64,000 nucleotides of DNA, from positions 149,013 through 213,012 of the forward strand of contig JADMJJ010000024.1 of the NCBI GenBank assembly GCA_018780645.1, in the 5' to 3' direction. Below the pieces are notes generated by a model. The model saw nothing but the letters and a program-made list of their open reading frames with translations, did no database searches and was not told the DNA's origin. Below are positions 24,208-34,908 of the stretch, one piece after another. Made by a program: the position numbers and the translations under genes. Each line of letters starts with the position of its first letter. The stretch's first letter is position 1. The DNA comes from Burkholderiaceae bacterium (GTDB lineage Bacteria > Pseudomonadota > Gammaproteobacteria > Burkholderiales > Burkholderiaceae_C).

Positions 24208-26162
24208 CGCGACTGCCCCTCACACCAGGCGCGCCAGGTGTGGCGCAGCACCGCGTTGAAATGGCCAGCGAAGCGCGGCGCATCGCACAGCGGGGATTCC
24301 AGCAAGCGATCACGCAGGCCAGCGCGCAGCGCGGCCAGGGCCTGCAGATCGCTGGCATGGGCGACAGCACGGGCCAGATAGTCGTCCTCGTCGGTCGCCA
24401 CCCAGTCGGGCAGGCCGAGGTTTTGCAGCAGGCTCTCGCCCTGGCGCGACAGGGCCGCGGCGCCACGCAGGCTCAGCACCGGCACGCCCATCCACAGGCC
24501 CTCGACGCTGGTCGTGCCGCCCGGGTAGGGAAAAGGGTCCAGTGCAATATCGACTCGGTTAAACGCGGCCAGATACTCGGCGCGTGGTGAGGCGCCCTCC
24601 AGCAGCAGGCGCTCAGCGGCGATGCCATGCCGGGCAAAGCGCTCAGGCACGGTGGCCTGCGCGCCGCCCTTCAGCTGCAGCCGGCTTCCCGGCACCGCCA
24701 GCAGCACACGCGCCCACAGCGCGACGACTGCCTCGTTCATCTTCAGCGGCTTGTTGAAACAGCCGAAGGTGATGTGGCCCTGCTTCAGCGCCGGCAAGGG
24801 CCCGACCGCGATGTCCAGGGCCGGTGGCGTGAAGCACAGAAAGGTCTCGGGCAGACGCAGCACCGGCTCGACGAACCGGGCCTCAGCGCCGGGCGGTGTG
24901 ATCCAGGGGTCGCCGACAAAGGCGTCCATGGCGGCGAGCCCGGTGCTGGCACAGTAACCCAGCCAGCTCAGTTGAATCGGCGCCGGCTTCCAGGCAAGCA
25001 CCGGCAGCCGGTTGTGGGCGGTGTGGCCGGCCAGGTCGATCAGCACGTCGATCGCATCTGCGTGGATCAGCTGCGCCAGCGCTTCGTCGCTCAGCGCCCG
25101 CACACCATGCCAACGCTGGCAGTGGCTGCGGATGGCTATTGACACCGCATCGTCATTCGCGTGATTGGCATAGACGATCAGGTCCACCTCGCGGCCGAGT
25201 TCGGCCAGCACCGACTGCGCGAAATACCCGACCGGATGGTTGCGCAGATCGGCCGACACCAGGCCCACGCGCAGGCGCCGGCGGGCATCGGGCTCGCAGT
25301 TCCAGCTCGTGAACGGGTGCGCCACCTGCGCCGCCAGCGCGCCGAACTGCCGCGCCTCGTCCAGCGCCCCAGCCTGATCGGGCAGGTAGTTCAGCATGAA
25401 CAGCAGATTGCTGCGCGTCTCGAAGTTCAGCGGCTCCAACGCCAGCGCGCGGCGATAGCTGGCCGCAGCCTCGCTGAAGCGACCCAGCTCCTTGAGCGCA
25501 AAGGCCAGGTTGCTATGGAACAGCCCATGGCCGGGCTGCAGCCCGATCGCGCGCTGGTAATGCGGCAGCGCCTCGACGGCACGGCCCAGCGCCTGCAGGG
25601 CATTGGCCAGGCTGCCATGTGCCTCCGCGTGGTCGGGCTGAAGTTGCAGCGCATTGCGATAGCTGGCGGCGGCGGCCTCCTGCTGGCCCAATTCGGCCAG
25701 AGCGATGCCCAGCTTGAAATGGGCTTGAACGAGCCTGGGGTTGTGCTGCAGCACGCGGCGGTAGCTCGCGGCCGCGTCTGTCCAGCGCCCCTGCAAGGTC
25801 AGCACATTGCCCAGATTCAGATGGGCCACGGCAAACCCGGGCTGAAGCGTCAGCGCGCGCTGCAGGCAGGCGGCGGCCTCGTCCAGGCGGCCCAGGCCGG
25901 TCAGGGCCAGGCCGAGATTGCTGGCCAGATCGGCATCGCCGGGCAGCAGCGCCGCGGCCTGCTGCAAGGCTTCGAACGCCGGCTTGTCCTGAGCCAGCAG
26001 GGCCACGCTCAGGCCCTTCCAGACCTCGCCGGCCTGCGGAAAGCGCGCCAGCAGCGCCCGGGCGTGGGCCTCCATTTCGGCAAAGTGCCGAGCGCTGAAC
26101 AGATCGAACAGTTGCTTCAGTTCGACATGGGGAACGACGGTAACGGCAGGCGAGGAACTCAT
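24204..26162 (-). CDS. TPR protein with SPINDLY/O-GlcNAc-transferase-like (GT41) domain
   Basis: A 652-residue protein. The N-terminal half (about 20-290) is a run of eight or so TPR repeats (for example LNLGNVLTLQGRWTDAAASYRRVL). The C-terminal half matches GT41: LRVGLVSADLRNHPVGYF (about 300-317), IQLSWLGYCASTGLAAMDAFVGDP, ITFGCFNKPLKMNEAVVALW and the nucleotide-sugar site LDPFPYPGGTTSVEGLWMGVPVLSLRG. Bacterial members glycosylate proteins or make surface glycans; the acceptor is unknown here. ATG 26162 (MSSSPAV) is preferred to the longer reading. The neighbouring upstream PEP-CTERM gene, on the same strand, makes a link to exported, glycosylated proteins plausible but unproven. Confidence 0.9.
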   Translation of the reverse strand: MSSSPAVTVVPHVELKQLFDLFSARHFAEMEAHARALLARFPQAGEVWKGLSVALLAQDKPAFEALQQAAALLPGDADLASNLGLALTGLGRLDEAAACLQRALTLQPGFAVAHLNLGNVLTLQGRWTDAAASYRRVLQHNPRLVQAHFKLGIALAELGQQEAAAASYRNALQLQPDHAEAHGSLANALQALGRAVEALPHYQRAIGLQPGHGLFHSNLAFALKELGRFSEAAASYRRALALEPLNFETRSNLLFMLNYLPDQAGALDEARQFGALAAQVAHPFTSWNCEPDARRRLRVGLVSADLRNHPVGYFAQSVLAELGREVDLIVYANHANDDAVSIAIRSHCQRWHGVRALSDEALAQLIHADAIDVLIDLAGHTAHNRLPVLAWKPAPIQLSWLGYCASTGLAAMDAFVGDPWITPPGAEARFVEPVLRLPETFLCFTPPALDIAVGPLPALKQGHITFGCFNKPLKMNEAVVALWARVLLAVPGSRLQLKGGAQATVPERFARHGIAAERLLLEGASPRAEYLAAFNRVDIALDPFPYPGGTTSVEGLWMGVPVLSLRGAAALSRQGESLLQNLGLPDWVATDEDDYLARAVAHASDLQALAALRAGLRDRLLESPLCDAPRFAGHFNAVLRHTWRAWCEGQSR

Positions 26163-26237
26163 GCGGCGCAGGGATGGCAGGCGCGCATTATTGCCCGCCT
26201 GCCCTGCACGCACCGCACTGCGGCGAGAGGTAAGCCT

Positions 26238-27488
26238 CTACTTGCGCTGCTTGCGCGCGGCCGCGCCCAGGGCCAGCAGGCCGCTGAGCATCAGCGCCCA
26301 GCTTGTGGGCTCCGGCACAGGGGCCAGCGCGCCATCGACCGAGAAGGCGATGAACTGGGTCTGCTGGCTGGCGGCGAAATTGTTGTCAGCCACCAGCACC
26401 AGGGTCTGCTTGCCGTTGACGACCGGGCCGAAGGTGATGCCCTCGACGTTGTCGAGCAGCAGTGCCGAGCCGTCGTCGTTCTTGACCGTGCCCAGATCCA
26501 GCAGCAGGCTCTTGCTCATCGCCTGGTAGTTCTGACCGCTCAGCGCAGCCAGGCCCGAGACATCGCTGGCCCCGGCGGTCGAGCTCAGATAGATGCGGAT
26601 GTTGTTGCCCACGCCGGTCGAGAACGAGCGCTCGACGGCCAGGAAGTGGCTGTCGTCGATCGCCAGCAGCTCGACCAGGCCGTTGGTGGCAAAGCTGCCC
26701 GCCGGGTTCGGCGCGTCGGTGACCGCATCGGTCAGATAGACGTATTCACGCTCGCGCTGGCCGCTGGCCACATTGAACTGGGCCACCCGCGACGGCGAGG
26801 CCACACCGACCGCAGCGGCCGGGCCGTCCTGGGCCAATGCATTCTCGGTCGCCACCCAGGCGGTCTTGCCGTCCTTGGAGACGGTCAGGCTCTCGAAGGC
26901 CAGGTTGTTGCGGATGCCCGTGTCGCCGGCTTCGGCGCCCGAGCTGCTGCCGGTGGGCAGATAGGCCGCCGGCACGCTGAAGTCGCGCAGATGGCCGCCG
27001 TCGAGCGCCGCCTGGCGCAGGGTCGGGCTCTGGAAACCGCCCGCCGAGCGCTGGCCCTCGTTGGTCCACAGCAGGGTCGGGCCGCTGGCGCCGGGCAGGA
27101 GGCGGATGGACTCCGGGTCCACCGTCAGTGCGCCGAAAGCGCTGCCGCCGGCCGTCAGCAGGGTGGTGACCTGGTTGAAGGCCACACCGGCCGAGCCTGG
27201 GGTGTTGGAGCGCTGAAATTGGGCCAAATCGAGGTTCAGGCCATAGAAGCGGGCCGGGTTGAACTGGCTGCGGTCGTCGCTGATCGCGAAATAGCCACCG
27301 GTGCGGGCGTTGTAGTCGATGCCGGACAGGCCGCCGACCTGGGTGCCCGCAAACTGCGTGCCGGTGGCCAGCGTCTGCTGGCCCAGGTAGTTGAGGCTGG
27401 CGGCGTGGCTGCCGCCATGGGCGGCGATCAACAGGCCGGCCAGCAAGGCCAGGCCGAAGCGGCCATGGGAAGAGGACGCGAGATTCAT
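26238..27488 (-). CDS. Phytase-like esterase domain protein with PEP-CTERM sorting signal
   Basis: A 416-residue exported protein. The signal peptide spans residues 1-30 (LALLAGLLIAAHGGSHAAS). The central part matches the esterase-like / phytase-like beta-propeller family: GGLSGIDYNARTGGYFAISDDRSQFNPARFY near 50-80, DPESIRLLP, then NLAFESLTVSKDGKTAWVATENAL and NVEGITFGPVVNGKQTLVLVADNNFA. The C-terminus is a textbook PEP-CTERM signal: VPEPTSWALMLSGLLALGAAA and a basic tail RKQRK. That implies an exosortase elsewhere in the genome and cell-surface or extracellular-matrix delivery. Substrate unknown; the fold could equally act as a binding module. Confidence 0.92.
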   Translation of the reverse strand: MNLASSSHGRFGLALLAGLLIAAHGGSHAASLNYLGQQTLATGTQFAGTQVGGLSGIDYNARTGGYFAISDDRSQFNPARFYGLNLDLAQFQRSNTPGSAGVAFNQVTTLLTAGGSAFGALTVDPESIRLLPGASGPTLLWTNEGQRSAGGFQSPTLRQAALDGGHLRDFSVPAAYLPTGSSSGAEAGDTGIRNNLAFESLTVSKDGKTAWVATENALAQDGPAAAVGVASPSRVAQFNVASGQREREYVYLTDAVTDAPNPAGSFATNGLVELLAIDDSHFLAVERSFSTGVGNNIRIYLSSTAGASDVSGLAALSGQNYQAMSKSLLLDLGTVKNDDGSALLLDNVEGITFGPVVNGKQTLVLVADNNFAASQQTQFIAFSVDGALAPVPEPTSWALMLSGLLALGAAARKQRK

Positions 27489-27740
27489 GGGGGACTCCTA
27501 CTGCATTGAACACAAGGCAGACGGAGTCTGGCCCGGGCCTGTGTCAGCATCGGGGCGGCCCACAGGCCGAACGGACTACGCCCTCCCCGTGACCGAGTTC
27601 ACGACGGCGCTGGCGCCATGGTCAGGGCGAACCCGCAAGCCACCGATACTGCTGGGCGCAACATCGACACCCATGACGCCACGGCTTTTTCCGATCACCA
27701 TCGGCTGTGCATGCAGCCACCCCAACAAGCCTGAAGGCTG

Positions 27741-30236
27741 ATGGCAGATTCCAATCCCATGGACCCCACCCCGGCTGGCCATGCCTGGTGGCAGCGCTTC
27801 CATCGCGCCCACCTATTCGACTACAACGCCAAGGCCACCCGCTTCTGGTCTGCGCTGGCGCTGGGTGGTCTGCTGGCCATGGGCTTCGCGCTGTGGCGCC
27901 TGACGCAGTTGGACAGCGCCGCGCTCTGGCAGGTGCTGGGCTGGACGGGGCTGACGATGGTCGCTGCAGCGTTTCCTATCCCCATCCCCCGCAGCAAGCT
28001 GTCGATCTCGACCGGCGATGTGCTGATCTTTCTGCTGCTGGCCCTGCATGGCATGCCGGCGGCGGTGTTCGCCGCCGGGCTGGAGGGGCTGCTGGGCTCG
28101 ATACGCACGTCCAAGCGCCTGAGCAGCCGTGTCGGCAGCCTGGCCGCTGCCTCGCTGGGCATGACGCTGGCCGGGGCGCTGTTCGTCTGGCTACAGTCGC
28201 TCTTGCAGACCGCAGGCCTGGCTCAGGCGGCCGCCCATCTGGCCGCGCTGGCGGCCGCAGCCATGCTGCACTTCTTTGTCAGCACCTGGGCCATGACCCA
28301 GGTACTCTACCTGAAGCGCGGCCTCAGCCTGGCTCTTGGCGAGTGGCTCTCCAGCATGAGCTGGGTGGGTGCGCTGTTCCTGGCTTCAGCCACGGTGGCG
28401 GGTCTGCTGTCGCTGAATGCGCAGCAGTTCGGCCATGCGGCGCTGCTGGTGGGCGTGCTGGCCATGGGCGGCTCGCTGGCCCTGCTGCGCGCGCACTTCC
28501 ACCGCCAGAGCGTCGAGCATGAGGCCCAGGAGGCCCGCGTGGCGGCGGCCGAGCTGGAGGCAGGTCACCATCTGCGGCGCTTTCACGCTGCCTTCACCCA
28601 GGCCTCGATCGGCATGGCCATCGTCGCCGCCGACAGTAGGGTGCTGCAGGTCAACCAGGCGCTGTGCACGCTGCTGGGCTACACGGCCGAGCAGCTGCAG
28701 CAGCGCAGCTTTCGCAGCCTGCTGCATGGCGGCGATGCGAGCCTACTGGACCGCCATGTGCAGAGCTTGTCCGCGCACAGTCAGGACAGCTTCTCGATGG
28801 AGCTGCGCTGCTGCCGTGCGGATGGCAGCGAGACCTGGGTCTCGCTGCACTGCGCGCGCTTCGACGACGCTGACGCCAGCGCGGCGGGTCTGATCTTCCA
28901 GCTTCATGACATCAGCTCACGTCGCCGCGCCGAGGGGGAACTGCAGCACATCGCCTATCACGACAGCCTCACCGACCTGCCCAACCGCAACTGCTTTCTG
29001 GAGCGGCTGGAGGCTGCCGTGCGGCATGGCCGCAGCGAGCCGAAATACCGCCTTGCCCTGCTGGTGCTGGACCTGGATCGATTCAAGAGTGTCAACGACA
29101 ACCTCAGCCATGCGGCCGGCGACGAGTTGCTGAAAGAGGTGGCCCAGCGCCTGGGCGCCTGCTTGCGGCCCTGCGACCTGGTCGCGCGCCTGAGCGGCGA
29201 CGAGTTCGCCATCCTGATCGACGAGCCCGAGGACGAGGGCGAGGTGTTGGCAGTCGCCGCGCGCGTGCTCGCTGCGCTGGAGCAGCCGGCACACATCCAC
29301 GGCACCGAACTGCGGCCGCAGGCCAGCCTCGGGCTGTGCTTCGGCTCCCAGGCCTACCGCGCGGCCGACGAGATGCTGCGCGATGCCGATCTGGCCCTGT
29401 ACAAGGCAAAGGCCGATGGCAAGGGGCGGCTGCAGGTGTTCGACGCCAGCCTGCACGAGCAGTTGGACCGCCGGCTGCAGCTGGAGGCCGATTTGCGCCA
29501 TGCCATCGACGCCGGCCAGCTGAGCCTGGTCTATCAGCCGCTGTATGGGCTGCAGGAACGGCGCCTGATCGGCTTCGAGGCGCTGGCGCGCTGGACCCAC
29601 CCGGTCCGCGGCCCCATCAGCCCGGCGGTGTTCGTCGCCCTGGCCGAGGAAACAGGCTGCATTCAGGCGCTGACGGCCTGGGCCATCGCCGAGGCCATGC
29701 GCCAGCTCGCCGCCTGGCGACGCGAGTCACCGGCCTGCGACGGCCTGGTGATGCATGTCAACGTCTCGGGCAAGGACCTGTCGCGGCCGGCCCTGGTGCC
29801 CCATGTGCGCGAGCTGCTGCAGCGCCACGCCCTGCCCGCCCATCTGCTGACACTGGAGATCACCGAGAGTGCGCTGATGGACCAGCGCGAGCTGGCGCTG
29901 AGCACCTTGCACGAGCTGCGCGCACTGGGTGTCAAGCTGGGCATCGACGATTTCGGCACCGGCTACTCCTCGCTGGCCTATCTGAGCACCCTGCCCTTCG
30001 ACTGCCTGAAGATTGACCGCTCCTTTGTGATGGGCATGGCCCAAAGCCAGCAGAACGTCGAGATCGTGCGCACCATACTGTCGCTGGGCCGCTCGCTGAA
30101 CAAGCAGGTCGTGGCAGAGGGCATCGAGACCGATGACCAGTTGCTGCGCCTACAGGAAATGGGCACGCCCGTCGGCCAGGGCTATCTGCTGGCGCGGCCG
30201 CTGAACCCGGAGCAGGTCATCGCACTGCTGGATTGA
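27741..30236 (+). CDS. Membrane PAS-GGDEF-EAL c-di-GMP signalling protein
   Basis: An 831-residue protein. About seven transmembrane segments fill residues 35-255. A PAS domain (about 275-390; HAAFTQASIGMAIVAADSRVLQVNQALC) follows. The GGDEF domain (about 410-565) has LDLDRFKSVND and the active loop RLSGDEFAIL. The EAL domain (about 580-825) has the motif FEALARW near 611, LEITESALMD, DDFGTGYSSLAYL and EGIETDDQ. Both catalytic motifs look intact, so it may make and degrade c-di-GMP, with one activity probably dominant. MADSNPMDPT offers a second ATG seven codons in. It ends 3 bp before the convergent permease stop. Confidence 0.95.
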   Translation: MADSNPMDPTPAGHAWWQRFHRAHLFDYNAKATRFWSALALGGLLAMGFALWRLTQLDSAALWQVLGWTGLTMVAAAFPIPIPRSKLSISTGDVLIFLLLALHGMPAAVFAAGLEGLLGSIRTSKRLSSRVGSLAAASLGMTLAGALFVWLQSLLQTAGLAQAAAHLAALAAAAMLHFFVSTWAMTQVLYLKRGLSLALGEWLSSMSWVGALFLASATVAGLLSLNAQQFGHAALLVGVLAMGGSLALLRAHFHRQSVEHEAQEARVAAAELEAGHHLRRFHAAFTQASIGMAIVAADSRVLQVNQALCTLLGYTAEQLQQRSFRSLLHGGDASLLDRHVQSLSAHSQDSFSMELRCCRADGSETWVSLHCARFDDADASAAGLIFQLHDISSRRRAEGELQHIAYHDSLTDLPNRNCFLERLEAAVRHGRSEPKYRLALLVLDLDRFKSVNDNLSHAAGDELLKEVAQRLGACLRPCDLVARLSGDEFAILIDEPEDEGEVLAVAARVLAALEQPAHIHGTELRPQASLGLCFGSQAYRAADEMLRDADLALYKAKADGKGRLQVFDASLHEQLDRRLQLEADLRHAIDAGQLSLVYQPLYGLQERRLIGFEALARWTHPVRGPISPAVFVALAEETGCIQALTAWAIAEAMRQLAAWRRESPACDGLVMHVNVSGKDLSRPALVPHVRELLQRHALPAHLLTLEITESALMDQRELALSTLHELRALGVKLGIDDFGTGYSSLAYLSTLPFDCLKIDRSFVMGMAQSQQNVEIVRTILSLGRSLNKQVVAEGIETDDQLLRLQEMGTPVGQGYLLARPLNPEQVIALLD

Positions 30237-30239
30237 GCG

Positions 30240-31466
30240 TCAGACCCGCCAGGCAAACCAGCCCGCAGCCAAGAGCAGGCTCAGCAGCCCCACCGGCACG
30301 CCCACCCGCGCATGCATGCGCCAGTCGATCGCGATGCCCTGGCGGCGGGCGGCATCCACCACGATCAGGTTGGCGATCGAGCCAACCAGCAGCAGATTGC
30401 CGGCCAGGGTGCTGACCAGGGCCAGCATAGGACCGGCCCAGGGCTCCCTGGCCAGCGGCAGCAAGAGCATCACCGCCGGCACATTGGAGACCAGGTTGGA
30501 CAGCAGCAGGGTCGAGGCGAACAGCGGCGCGGGCTGGCTCAGATCGACGCCCGATTGCGCCAGCGCCGCCACGCCACGGGCGCTCAGGCCCGTCAGCTCC
30601 AGCGCATGGTTGACGACGAACAGGCCCATGAACAGCACCAGCAGCTCCCAGTCGATCTCGCGCATCACCTTGCTGGAGTGAAAGCGCTGGCTCAGCAGCA
30701 AGAGCCCTGCCCCGACCAGTGCCGCCACGTCGCGCGGCCAGTCGGTGAACAGGAACACGGCCAGCAATGCGGCGGCCACGGCCACGCCCTTGGCGCTTTG
30801 CCAGCGGTCCAGCGCGATGCAGTCATCGCCTGCAGCCATCGACGGCGCCGGCGTGTGCGGCCGGGACAGCCCGCGCGCCAGCCAGGCCCACAGTGCCAGC
30901 AGGCTCAAGCTCACCGGCACCAGCGCCTCCAGCAGATAGGCGCCGAAGGGCAGCTTCAGCGTCTCGCCGATCAGCATGTTCTGCGGATTGCCGATCAGGG
31001 TCAGCGCCGAGCCGATATTGGCGGCGCAGGCCAGGGCCAGCAGAAAGGGCACCGGGTTCAGACGCTTGCGCGCGCAGGCATCGGCCAGCATCGGTGCCAT
31101 GGCAAGGCAGACGATGTCGTTGCTGAACACCGCCGACAGCAGGGCCACGACCGCAATCACCACGCCCAGCAGGGCCGCAGGTCCCAGCTTCAGACCTGAC
31201 ACCGCCGCCGTCACCCAGCCGTAGAAGCCGCCCAGTCGCAGCTGGGCCGAGACGACCATGAAGGAGAACAGCAGCAGTATCGTCGGCAGGTGGATGGACC
31301 GGGCCGCCGCCTCGGGCGTCATCACCCCCAGGCCGACGACGGCGATGGCGCCCAGCAGGGCCACGCCGGTGCGATCCAGATGCAGGCGCGGCAGCCCGCC
31401 CAGAATCATGCCCAGATAGACGATGGCGAAGATCGCCAGCACCCAGGCGTCCATCGCCAGCGTCAC
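30240..31466 (-). CDS. SLC13/ArsB-type anion permease
   Basis: A 408-residue inner-membrane transporter with about ten or eleven hydrophobic segments. The ion-transporter superfamily motifs are AVFSNDIVCLAMAPMLADACARKRLNPVPFLLALACAANIGSALTLIGNPQN (about 110-161) and the repeat-2 counterpart LLLSNLVSNVPAVMLLLPLA (about 325-345). Members move citrate, arsenite, sulfate or Na+/H+; substrate cannot be named. The start is GTG 31466 (VTLAMDAW) or ATG 31454, immediately next to the DUF808 stop, so it is the last gene of the coupled M3/YgjP/DUF808 set. Confidence 0.9.
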   Translation of the reverse strand: MTLAMDAWVLAIFAIVYLGMILGGLPRLHLDRTGVALLGAIAVVGLGVMTPEAAARSIHLPTILLLFSFMVVSAQLRLGGFYGWVTAAVSGLKLGPAALLGVVIAVVALLSAVFSNDIVCLAMAPMLADACARKRLNPVPFLLALACAANIGSALTLIGNPQNMLIGETLKLPFGAYLLEALVPVSLSLLALWAWLARGLSRPHTPAPSMAAGDDCIALDRWQSAKGVAVAAALLAVFLFTDWPRDVAALVGAGLLLLSQRFHSSKVMREIDWELLVLFMGLFVVNHALELTGLSARGVAALAQSGVDLSQPAPLFASTLLLSNLVSNVPAVMLLLPLAREPWAGPMLALVSTLAGNLLLVGSIANLIVVDAARRQGIAIDWRMHARVGVPVGLLSLLLAAGWFAWRV

Positions 31467-31467
31467 C

Positions 31468-32369
<902 letters not shown>

Positions 32370-32370
<1 letters not shown>

Positions 32371-32867
32371 CAGTCGTTTCCTTTGGGTTGCATGTCTCGG
32401 TGGGTCAGGTACAGGCGCAGATCGAACTCCAGCTGGTGGTAGTCCGGCTCCATGTGCTGGCATAGCTGGTAGAAGGCCTTGTCATGCTCGCGCTCCTTCA
32501 GATGCGCCAGTTCGTGCACGACGATCATCTTCAGGAAGGCCGCCGGCGCCTCACGGAACAGCGCATCGACGCGGATCTCCCGCTTGGCCTTGAGCCTGTT
32601 GCCCTGCACCCGCGACACCGCCGTGTGCGTGCCCAGGGCATGCTTCATCACCTTCAGCTTCTGGTCGTACTGCACCTTGACCAGCGGCTCGGCGCTGCGC
32701 ATGAAGCGGCTCTTCAGCGCCTGGGTGTAGTCGAACAGCGCGCGGTCGGTGCGTACCTCGTGCGGTTCGGCATAGCGCTTGGCCAGCATCTCGCCCAGCC
32801 GGCCCTGCGCAATCAGCTCGCGCACCTGGGCCAGCAGGGTTTCGGGATAGCCCAGCAGATACTTCAC
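32370..32867 (-). CDS. YgjP-like metallopeptidase domain protein
   Basis: A 165-residue protein with the zinc-protease motif [26 protein letters not shown] near residue 125, as in YgjP/M48-related peptidases. Upstream are [41 protein letters not shown] strands. I chose GTG 32867, which overlaps the TGA of the M3 peptidase (GTGA); the longer reading to 32924 lies inside that gene. It is coupled to M3 upstream and DUF808 downstream. Substrate unknown. Confidence 0.87.
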
Positions 32868-34735
32868 TGCACCGCCGCAGGCGCCTGGTAGCGGGCATCC
32901 ACCCAGTGCTCGAAGCGCTCGCACATCGCCTCCTCACCGGCGCTGCTGTCGGCCAGCAGCTCGGCGCCGTGGACGACGCGAATCAGCGCATCGAGCCTCT
33001 GCGGATGCTCGGCGGGATAGACGCGCTGCGCAGCCTCCCGCATCGTGGCTTGCGCCTGGGCCCAGGCCTCGGCCACAGACAGATTGCACTCGGCGGCCAG
33101 ATGGCGGGCACTGAAGCCCTCGCCGGTCAGGCTGACGAGGGTGGCGTCATGGTCGATGCTGTTGCCGGGCGCCCAGTAGTGCTGGGCCAGCAGGGGGCCG
33201 ATCTGCGGGTTGTCGGTCAGATAGCCGAAACGCTTCAGGAAGTAGGCCCGCGTCTGATAGACCGCCATATGGGCCAGCAGATAGCCGTGATAGGAGCAGG
33301 CCGACTCCTGATTCAGCAGATGCGGAATGGCCAGCAGCGGGCGCGGGCTGTGCATGCCCAGCACCTGCTGCTCGCAGCGGCGTGCCAGGGCCAGCAGGTT
33401 CTCGGCCGTCAACTCGTCATCGTCCAGCGCATAGACCGCCGCCTCGAAGTAGGACACCAGGGCGATCGAGCGCTCGTTGAAGGCCATCATCGGCTGGGTG
33501 CTGGCGATGCGCTCGTGTATCAAGTCGTCGGGCATGGCCTGACCCTGGGCATCGAGCGCATAACGCTTGAGCCAATCGGCATCGTTGAGCAGGGAGTCAC
33601 AGAACATCGACTGGGTCTCGGCATAGGCGGCCGAGGTCGGCGCGAACTCCTGCGAGAAGCAGGGCGAGTTCTGCGTCACATTGGCGAAGTGGGCTGCGTG
33701 GCCGCCCTCGTGGAACAGGGTGGCAATGGCGCGCAGGCCGCTGCCCACCTGGTCGGGCTTGGCCTCGGCGGTGAAGTTGATCTGGCCCGGCACCCATTGC
33801 CCCTGCGCATCGAAGTAGGCCGGGATGGGCCCGTGGCAGAAACCGTTCTGGTACTTGCCCTTGCGCTCCAACAGGTCCAACTGCATCGTCGCACCGCGGT
33901 ACTGGATGCCCAGGCGCCGGAAGCTCTGCACCCAGCGCTGCAGGCCCTTGCCAAACGGCAGGAAGGGGTCCATGCGGCGCACCACGTCGCCATTGGTGAA
34001 GAAGCGCAGGTTCCAGGGCTGCAGCGCCGCCTCGCCATGCGTGGCCTTGACCTCGGCCAGCGCGCGCTCGTTGGCACCGGCCGTGCGGGCCACGAAGTCG
34101 TCGAGGATGGCAAACAAGGCCGCCGGCGTCATGCGCTCGGTCTTGCGCAGCTTGAAGTCGAAGTAGTCGGCAAAGCCCTGGGCACGGGCAAAGCGGTTGC
34201 GCAGCTTGACCAGGTCCAGATAGCCATTGGCCAGCACCCAGCGCTCCAACTCGGCAAACGCAGCGTACGAGCTTCGGCGGTGCGACTCGACCGGGTTCAT
34301 GGCCAGATTGGTGGCCAGGCCACTCAAGGTGGCGTCTTCGCGCTCGCCCTGCTCGTTGACGTGCTGCAACACCAGCGCCTGGCGCTTGGCGAACAGCGCG
34401 GCCTCGGCGGCGATCAGCTCGTCCAGCAGCGCAGCGGCCTCGGCGCTTTCAAGAATATTGGCATCGAAAACCGCCAGCCAGCCCTTCAGGCCATGAACCA
34501 GGGCATCGCGCTGTGCACCGGGGGCGGCCGCCTCGGCCAGGGCCAGGTGCTCGCGCGTGGCGCGCAGCCGGGCCGGGTCGGCGATGAACTGCTTGTAGGC
34601 CTGCTCGGCGCGGGCAAAGCCGGCATGGTCCTCGCTGGTGGCCATATAGGTGGCCCAGAACAGGTCTTCCTTGGTCTTGTGAACCTGCAGATAGTCGCTG
34701 TTGAGCTGGTCAAAAAACGCTTGTGACGATTCCAT
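32864..34735 (-). CDS. M3-family oligopeptidase
   Basis: A 623-residue cytoplasmic zinc peptidase. The M3 active site TLFHEGGHAAHFAN lies near residue 342, with the third ligand a Glu in APTSAAYAETQSMFCDSLL about 25 residues later. The N-terminal helical domain starts MESSQAFFDQLNSDYLQVHKTKEDLFWATYM. The ATG at 34735 is preferred to the upstream reading, which is Pro/Arg-rich. Likely role: cutting short peptides. It heads a coupled minus-strand set with YgjP, DUF808 and the permease, and is divergent from the TetR operon. Confidence 0.92.
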   Translation of the reverse strand: MESSQAFFDQLNSDYLQVHKTKEDLFWATYMATSEDHAGFARAEQAYKQFIADPARLRATREHLALAEAAAPGAQRDALVHGLKGWLAVFDANILESAEAAALLDELIAAEAALFAKRQALVLQHVNEQGEREDATLSGLATNLAMNPVESHRRSSYAAFAELERWVLANGYLDLVKLRNRFARAQGFADYFDFKLRKTERMTPAALFAILDDFVARTAGANERALAEVKATHGEAALQPWNLRFFTNGDVVRRMDPFLPFGKGLQRWVQSFRRLGIQYRGATMQLDLLERKGKYQNGFCHGPIPAYFDAQGQWVPGQINFTAEAKPDQVGSGLRAIATLFHEGGHAAHFANVTQNSPCFSQEFAPTSAAYAETQSMFCDSLLNDADWLKRYALDAQGQAMPDDLIHERIASTQPMMAFNERSIALVSYFEAAVYALDDDELTAENLLALARRCEQQVLGMHSPRPLLAIPHLLNQESACSYHGYLLAHMAVYQTRAYFLKRFGYLTDNPQIGPLLAQHYWAPGNSIDHDATLVSLTGEGFSARHLAAECNLSVAEAWAQAQATMREAAQRVYPAEHPQRLDALIRVVHGAELLADSSAGEEAMCERFEHWVDARYQAPAAVQ

Positions 34736-34855
34736 CGATCGGGCCCTGCTGCAATGACAAGCCCGGGAGGATAGCGGTTTGCGCGGCTCGGGGGACTGGG
34801 GAGCTGGGGTCGCCGCCGTTGGCATTGCCCCCAACACCCCAACAAACAATATCAA

Positions 34856-34908
34856 CTATTCAATAAATAGATGCATAATTAATTAATACGATAGCAAGTA
34901 CACATAAC
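34856..34908 (+). promoter_or_regulatory. AT-rich promoter/operator region of the TetR operon
   Basis: A sharp AT-rich island in an otherwise GC-rich region, between the M3 peptidase and TetR genes. It holds the imperfect palindrome CTATTCAATAAATAG (34856-34870) and the self-complementary TAATTAATTA. The TetR start GTG follows directly, without a clear ribosome site. Autorepression by the TetR protein at the palindrome is plausible but inferred. Confidence 0.4.

Noticed and set aside
25161..27509. 782-codon plus-strand open reading
   Set aside because: Runs antisense to both the TPR-OGT and PEP-CTERM genes; no motifs.
32906..34726. 606-codon plus-strand open reading
   Set aside because: Antisense of the M3 peptidase, whose active site and ends are clear.
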